Part shown: positions 59,505-64,000 of the stretch, in pieces
Layout: the number at the start of each line of letters is the position of its first letter
Position numbering within the stretch: the first letter of the stretch is position 1
NCBI RefSeq assembly: GCF_018294505.1
Contig: NC_057809.1
Coordinates: 414,446,104 to 414,510,103 of the forward strand
Length of the DNA stretch: 64,000 nt
Source of the DNA: Triticum aestivum
Taxonomy: Eukaryota; Streptophyta; Magnoliopsida; Poales; Poaceae
Reading direction: 5' to 3'
Program-made: the position numbers and the translations under genes
Notes under the pieces: generated by a model
Told to the model about the DNA's origin: nothing
Database searches by the model: none
What the model saw: only the letters and a program-made list of their open reading frames with translations

Positions 59505-60625
59505 GCAAAAAAAATCCTACCGAGTGGAGAGCAAACCTCCCACTCGGAGGCTTAGCTGCAGTCCAGCACTCGCCTAAGTTCTCCTACGCAGAGACTTAGC
59601 TACAGTCAGCACTCGCCTAAGTTTGAAAAATCCTACCGAGTGGAGAGCAGACCTCCCACTCGGAGGCTTAGCTGCAGTCCAGCACTCGCCTAAGTTCTCC
59701 TACGCAGAGACTTAGCTGCAGTCAGCACTCGCCTAAGTTTGAAAAATCCTACCGAGTGGAGAGCAAACCTCCCACTCGGGGGCTTAGCTGCAGTCCAGCA
59801 CTCGCCTAAGTTCTCCTACGAAGAGACTTAGCTGCAGTCAGCACTCGCCTAAGTTTGAAAAATCCTACCGAGTGGAGAGCAAACCTCCCACTCGGGGGCT
59901 TAGCTGCAGTCCAGCACTCGCCTAAGTTCTCCTACGAAGAGACTTAGCTGCAGTCAGCACTCGCCTAAGTTTGAAAAATCCTACCGAGTGGAGAGCAAAC
60001 CTCCCACTCGGGGGCTTAGCTGCAGTCCAGCACTCGCCTAAGTTCTCCTACGAAGAGACTTAGCTGCAGTCAGCACTCGCCTAAGTTTGAAAAATCCTAC
60101 CGAGTGGAGAGCAAACCTCCCACTCGGGGGCTTAGCTGCAGTCCAGCACTCGCCTAAGTTCTCCTACGAAGAGACTTAGCTGCAGTCAGCACTCGCCTAA
60201 GTTTGAAAAATCCTACCGAGTGGAGAGCAAACCTCCCACTCGGGGGCTTAGCTGCAGTCCAGCACTCGCCTAAGTTCTCCTACGAAGAGACTTAGCTGCA
60301 GTCAGCACTCGCCTAAGTTTGAAAAATCCTACCGAGTGGAGAGCAAACCTCCCACTCGGGGGCTTAGCTGCAGTCCAGCACTCGCCTAAGTTCTCCTACG
60401 AAGAGACTTAGCTGCAGTCAGCACTCGCCTAAGTTTGAAAAATCCTACCAAGTGGAGAGCAAACCTCCCACTCGGGGGCTTAGCTGCAGTCCAGCACTCG
60501 CCTAAGTTCTCCTATGAAGAGACTTAGCTGCAGTCAGCACTCGCCTAAGTTTAAAATCCTACCGAGCGAGAGCAAACCTCCCGCTCGGAGGCTTAGCTGC
60601 AGCCCAGCGCTCGCCTAAGTATGAA
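59505..60625. repeat. 116-bp tandem array downstream of pol
   Basis: CTCCTACG (CTCCTATG in the last) recurs at 59581, 59697, 59813, 59929, 60045, 60161, 60277, 60393 and 60509, exactly 116 bases apart, with a partial tenth unit to about 60625. Each unit is itself a dimer of two similar halves around CTTAGCTGCAGT and CAGCACTCGCCTAAGTT. Units 3-8 are nearly identical while the edge units are diverged. The array lies between the end of pol and the end of the antisense gene. Confidence 0.95.
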
Positions 60626-60932
60626 ACACTTCTCATGTCCCAAGGACAACGAGAGGCAGGTCGACTGCCACCTTCTCCTTCGGAGCTGCACCACAGACAC
60701 AAAGTTATTTCGAGTGAAGATCACATCCCACTCGACGGGTCGTCCACAAAGAGATTCAACAACAAATCAATTATGGATAAAGCCTAAAAGGTCCTAGAAA
60801 CCTCAGGTCAAAGTACCCGAGCCCCCGGCTCGGCAGAGTTTAACTGTTACACTTCCACTCGGCATTCCGAGGCAAATTTAAGGCAGAGTTTAACGGTTTA
60901 CAAAATACACTCGGCATTCCGAGGCAAGTTTT
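60626..60932. other. Spacer between array and antisense gene
   Basis: A CACTCGGCATTCCGAGGCAA phrase occurs twice (60857, 60909). It probably forms the 3' untranslated region of the antisense gene. No coding frame. Confidence 0.4.
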
Positions 60933-63900
60933 TCATTCCTCGGGAGGAGGAGGACTAGCAGGGGCGACAAACTCATCCAAGTCGATCCCATCTACGATGC
61001 GGGTAGCAGCAGCAATAAATGTCTCCATGAAGTCCTGGAAGTTGTGCTTCCTCGTGTCGGCAACTTGGATGGCGGCCAGCTTCTCCTCCCGCGCCTCCTT
61101 GCAATGAACGCGGACCAGAGACAAAGCCACGTCGGCACCACACCGAGCTGAAGACTTCTTCCACTCTTGCACTCGGTCAGGGATTCCGTTGAGTCGAGTC
61201 ATCAGAGACTCGAGATTGTTCTGGAGCGTAGACTCTGGCTAAAGCGTCGGGTCGATCCGCGTCATGGCGACCTTCAGTCGAGCCAAGTAATCCACGACGC
61301 CGTCAACGCGGGATTCCAGTCGGAGCAGGTTCATGGCAGCTTCGTCTTGCACCGGAGAGTTGATTGGATCCAAACCTGTCTCGATCCGCCCGGTCTCCTC
61401 TTTGAAGTTCTGGCAAAGTTCTGCATACACGGCCCAAGGATAAGTCAAATTTCATAAAACTGAGTCGACACAAAAAGAACCAGTCGGAACTGATTGTGCA
61501 CCTTCGAGCTTGATGTACAGCTTCTTGGCAAAGCTCCTCAAGTAGCTCTCCAGGTCGTCTCTCCTGCGAGCGACGCTTTCCATCTTCTCGCTCAGGGTGA
61601 GGTGCCCCTTCTTCCAACGCGAACACTCCCTGTTGGCTTCCTTTAGAGCGGTCTTCAACTTGGTGTTCTCCCCTTCTAATTGGTCGACCAAAGCCAACTT
61701 CTGCGCGGCCAGAGCGGTCTTGTCATCAGCCTCCTTGCGAGCAGCAGCCAAGTCCTGATCCTTCTTCGCGAGAGCTTCTTTTAGTTTTTCTGCAAAAATG
61801 ACGATTGAGTCGGAGGAAGCGGAAAGATACTCAAGCCTAAAAACCAACCAGTCGACAAAGGCGTCTTACCTGCGGCGCCGTCTCTGACATTCTGTAGCTC
61901 TGTCCTGGCCAGTTCCAGATCAAGGTTCATTTGAATTTGCTGCTTCTCCAAGTCAGCCAAGCGGGTTCCAAGATCACAAGATTTCTGAAGTCAAAGAGGA
62001 GGAGTTACAATTTCAGTAAAAAGGAAAAAGCAACAAAGGCAGTAAATACTAAGACTACGGTCGACTGCCAGCAGTCCACCATAGTCTCGGGGACTACACC
62101 CAGTGGGTGCACTTAGCGTGCCCCCACCGGTTCCTATCCCACTCGACCGATCCCTGAAGTCGAGTCCAAGACAAGCTGCTTCCGAGCAGTTAAGAGACAA
62201 TAACAGAGTTTCTAAGACTACAGCCGAAGCAAAACATTCGACAGTAGCCTCGGGGGCTACACCCAGTGGGTGCACTCAGCGTGCCCCCACAGTAAAAAAA
62301 AGAGAGAAAAGACGTCGACTGCCCGCAGTCGACGAGGTTCCATTCGGCACGGCCCGATCAGACAGAGCGAAGAAACTCAACTACGACTCAACTTAAAAAG
62401 ACTACAGTCGACTGCCAGCTAGTCGACCGTAGTCTCGGGGACTACACCCAGTGGGTGCACTTAGCGTGCCCCCACTCGTCCAAGAATTGGCAAAACACCC
62501 AGTGGGTGTACAAACTTAAAGATCTTCGGAAAAGAGATTCTTCAAAGAACATACCAAAACAGACCAAGTGTTGAAGTCGACTGACCTGGACATTGCTCTA
62601 AAGAGCCGAGCTTGCGTCATAAGCCGCCTGGCAAGCCTCCCGAGCCACTCTCACCTGTTCCATCATGACTCCAGCCTGGCGTACAGCCTCCTTCGCAGCA
62701 GCCGCTTGGTCCTCAGGGACGGGGTACGCAACAAAAAGCGAAGACGTATCTGCAGTCGACGCTGAAGGCTGCACACTCATCAAAGGAACAGCGAAAGTCA
62801 CGGAAGCCCGAGTGGGTTTGCCATCATCCCGAACTGCAGCCTCAGGCGCGGGAGTGGATTGCGGAGCCTTGCCAGCCAACACCTTCTTCTTCCTCTTCAC
62901 CCTCAATGGTGTGTTGTCGTCGTCCGGGAGGTCGATAACATGAGGAGGAGCTGCAAGGAAAACATTCAATCGATCGACACCTTCTTCAGTCGACTCATAA
63001 GCAGAACGGCAGTGATCGTACCAGGGTTGGAGGTGACAGCGTCCTCCATCTCTTGGTCGTCGTTCCTGGCGGAGACCTCAGAAGTTGCACCACTGCAAAT
63101 CTCGAAAGTTAGTCAGTTGGCCCAGTGAATCGACCAAGGATCCGTCCATAGTCGACAAAGGAAAGCAAGTGTTGTTGTTACCCCGAAATGGTGGGAACAG
63201 CTATCTTCATTTTGGGCAAGGCCTTGGGCGGCTTAGATGGCGCCGTTCGTGGGTGCTTGGGAGCCTTCCCGGTCGGCGGAGGAGAAGAAGTCCGAGGGCG
63301 TTTCGACGACTGCCCAACAGGAGCGGCCGCCTTGCCACGTTCCTGCGCTAGATCGTGGGCGAGCTTGGACCGTCCCTCCGGGCGGGAGGGTTCAGCCTCC
63401 TCCTCTCACTGGAGAAGATGTCATCGCCCTCCTCTCCCTCACCGTCGGACTCCCACTCGACCTAGCCGTCCCCGCTCTCGCCTCCGCTCCCCTCACCTTC
63501 CTCGGTCGGCCCTTGTGCCCCGCTGGGCGTCGAGTACATCTCAGTGGTAGCCTGGAGGACAACGGACAGGACGAAAGTCAGTCGACTTATACAAAGAAAA
63601 CTAATATAGAAGGCCAGATATCCGACACAAAGACATACCTGATCCACTTCATATGAGTTGTCGAGTGGAATCACCCTTCTGGCTCCTCGGGGGTTGTCTT
63701 TGTTTCCCGTGATACTTGACAGCCACCCCGCCAGCATCTCATCCGTGACCTCCTCCGGGTGGATCCGAGTGGTGTTGTCAAGGCCAGAATACAGCCACAT
63801 CGGGTGGTCTCACGCCTGGAGCGGTTGAATGCGCCTCTGGAGGAAGACCTCTAACAGGTCCATCCCAGTCACCCCCTCACGGACAAGCTCAACCACTCGA

Positions 63901-64000
63901 CCCGCCAACACCTTGACCTGGGCCCTTTCCTCTGATGTGACTTTCAGAGAGACAAGCTTCTCGGCTCGGTCGAGGGAAAAAGGAGGAAGACCAGTCGACT
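60933..64000 (-). pseudogene. Spliced antisense gene of the Tat element (seven exons, several stops)
   Basis: Minus-strand exons with GT-AG borders can be read: 64000-63639, 63551-63182, 63092-63022, 62950-62586, 61984-61870, 61789-61502 and 61420-60933 (stop). The first includes MWLYSGLDNTTRIHPEEV, typical of grass gypsy-associated antisense proteins (Transposase_28-type relatives as I recall them). Exon six is a Lys/Glu/Ala-rich coiled coil (EKLKEALAKKDQDLAAARKE). Exon two is Pro/Ser/Arg-rich and nuclear-signal-like. Nonsense codons lie at 63810-63812, 63462-63464, 63348-63350, 62598-62600 and 61239-61241, and a frameshift near 63335 is likely. The 5' end is outside the window. Function unknown; all copies of such genes known to me are element-borne. 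Confidence 0.7.
62060..62520. repeat. Intronic repeats with CACCCAGTGGGTG motif
   Basis: CTACACCCAGTGGGTGCACT followed by (T/C)AGCGTGCCCCCAC occurs at about 62094, 62258 and 62448, with a partial copy at 62497. Each is preceded by an AGTCTCGGGG(A/G)CTACA context. They lie in the intron between exons 62950-62586 and 61984-61870 of the antisense gene. The core CACCCAGTGGGTG is palindromic. Confidence 0.8.

Larger units (their letters stand above)
52565..64000 (+). mobile_element. Tat-lineage Gypsy element with antisense gene (runs off window)
   Basis: The 5' LTR is 52565-53131, the primer-binding site 53134-53150, gag-protease 53206-56143, pol to 59359, the tandem array 59505-60625 and the spliced antisense gene 60933-64000. 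The order pol, repeats, antisense gene, together with a second RNase H domain, defines Tat-lineage elements. The 3' LTR and right target duplication are outside the window. It is inserted in the Fatima-like element. Confidence 0.88.

Noticed and set aside
59505..60625. CRISPR-like or satellite centromeric array
   Set aside because: Units are head to tail without spacers and lie inside a retroelement between pol and its antisense gene, so this is an element-internal array.
1..64000. A novel defence, biosynthetic or regulatory gene cluster
   Set aside because: All recognisable coding content is transposon-derived except one F-box pseudogene and one unrecognised split gene. No operon-like or cooperating gene set is present.

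Overview
The window looks like Triticeae (wheat, Aegilops or a close relative) intergenic DNA. It is a stack of nested transposable elements with two broken host genes between them. Three things point to this: LTRs of the type ending in GATACGTTGGAGACGTATCA (recalled as the Sabrina/WHAM group), a Gypsy LTR recalled as Fatima-like, and a tRNA-derived SINE common in wheat sequence. Family names are from memory and no database was searched. No intact host protein-coding gene, tRNA, rRNA or CRISPR array was seen.

Layout. (1) 1-6729: a SINE tail, plain DNA, then a decayed Ty1/Copia element (LTR 1071-1316, gag-pol to the reverse transcriptase at 6729). It is interrupted by a reversed solo LTR (3829-5508). 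(2) 6730 to about 24.7 kb: a large DNA transposon with CACTA-like (Ptta/En/Spm, Transposase_24-type) exons on the minus strand, GGCC-rich terminal repeats and a tandem series of duplicated exon modules. A complete 8.3-kb gag-protease-only Gypsy element (element A, 10837-19128, target duplication ACAAG) sits inside it. (3) 24.7-37.7 kb: low-coding DNA with a Gypsy LTR remnant, a full-length SINE, MITEs, local duplications, a palindromic AC/AT/GT microsatellite and a non-autonomous hAT element (31137-33101) with a perfect 8-bp target duplication. (4) 37731-47130, minus strand: an unrecognised host gene whose last exon is split by a second gag-protease-only element (element B, 37865-46158, target duplication GCATG). 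(5) 47706-48280: an F-box pseudogene with two nonsense codons, cut off by the next element. (6) 48281-52564: a Gypsy element (Fatima-like) that has lost its LTR end, primer-binding site and gag start. It is interrupted by (7) 52565 to beyond 64000: a Tat-lineage Gypsy element with gag, protease, reverse transcriptase, two RNase H-like regions and integrase. Downstream lie a 116-bp tandem array and a seven-exon antisense gene running back toward pol.

Inferred order of events: the Copia element, the DNA transposon and the host genes came first. The two gag-protease elements and the Fatima-like element then inserted into them, and the Tat element later landed in the Fatima-like element. Premature stops are frequent and most fit cytosine-deamination transitions, as expected for methylated silent repeats. 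The notable items are the insertion-split host gene, the spliced antisense gene convergent with pol across a tandem array, an intact gag-protease frame in an element without polymerase, and the duplicated exon modules of the DNA transposon.
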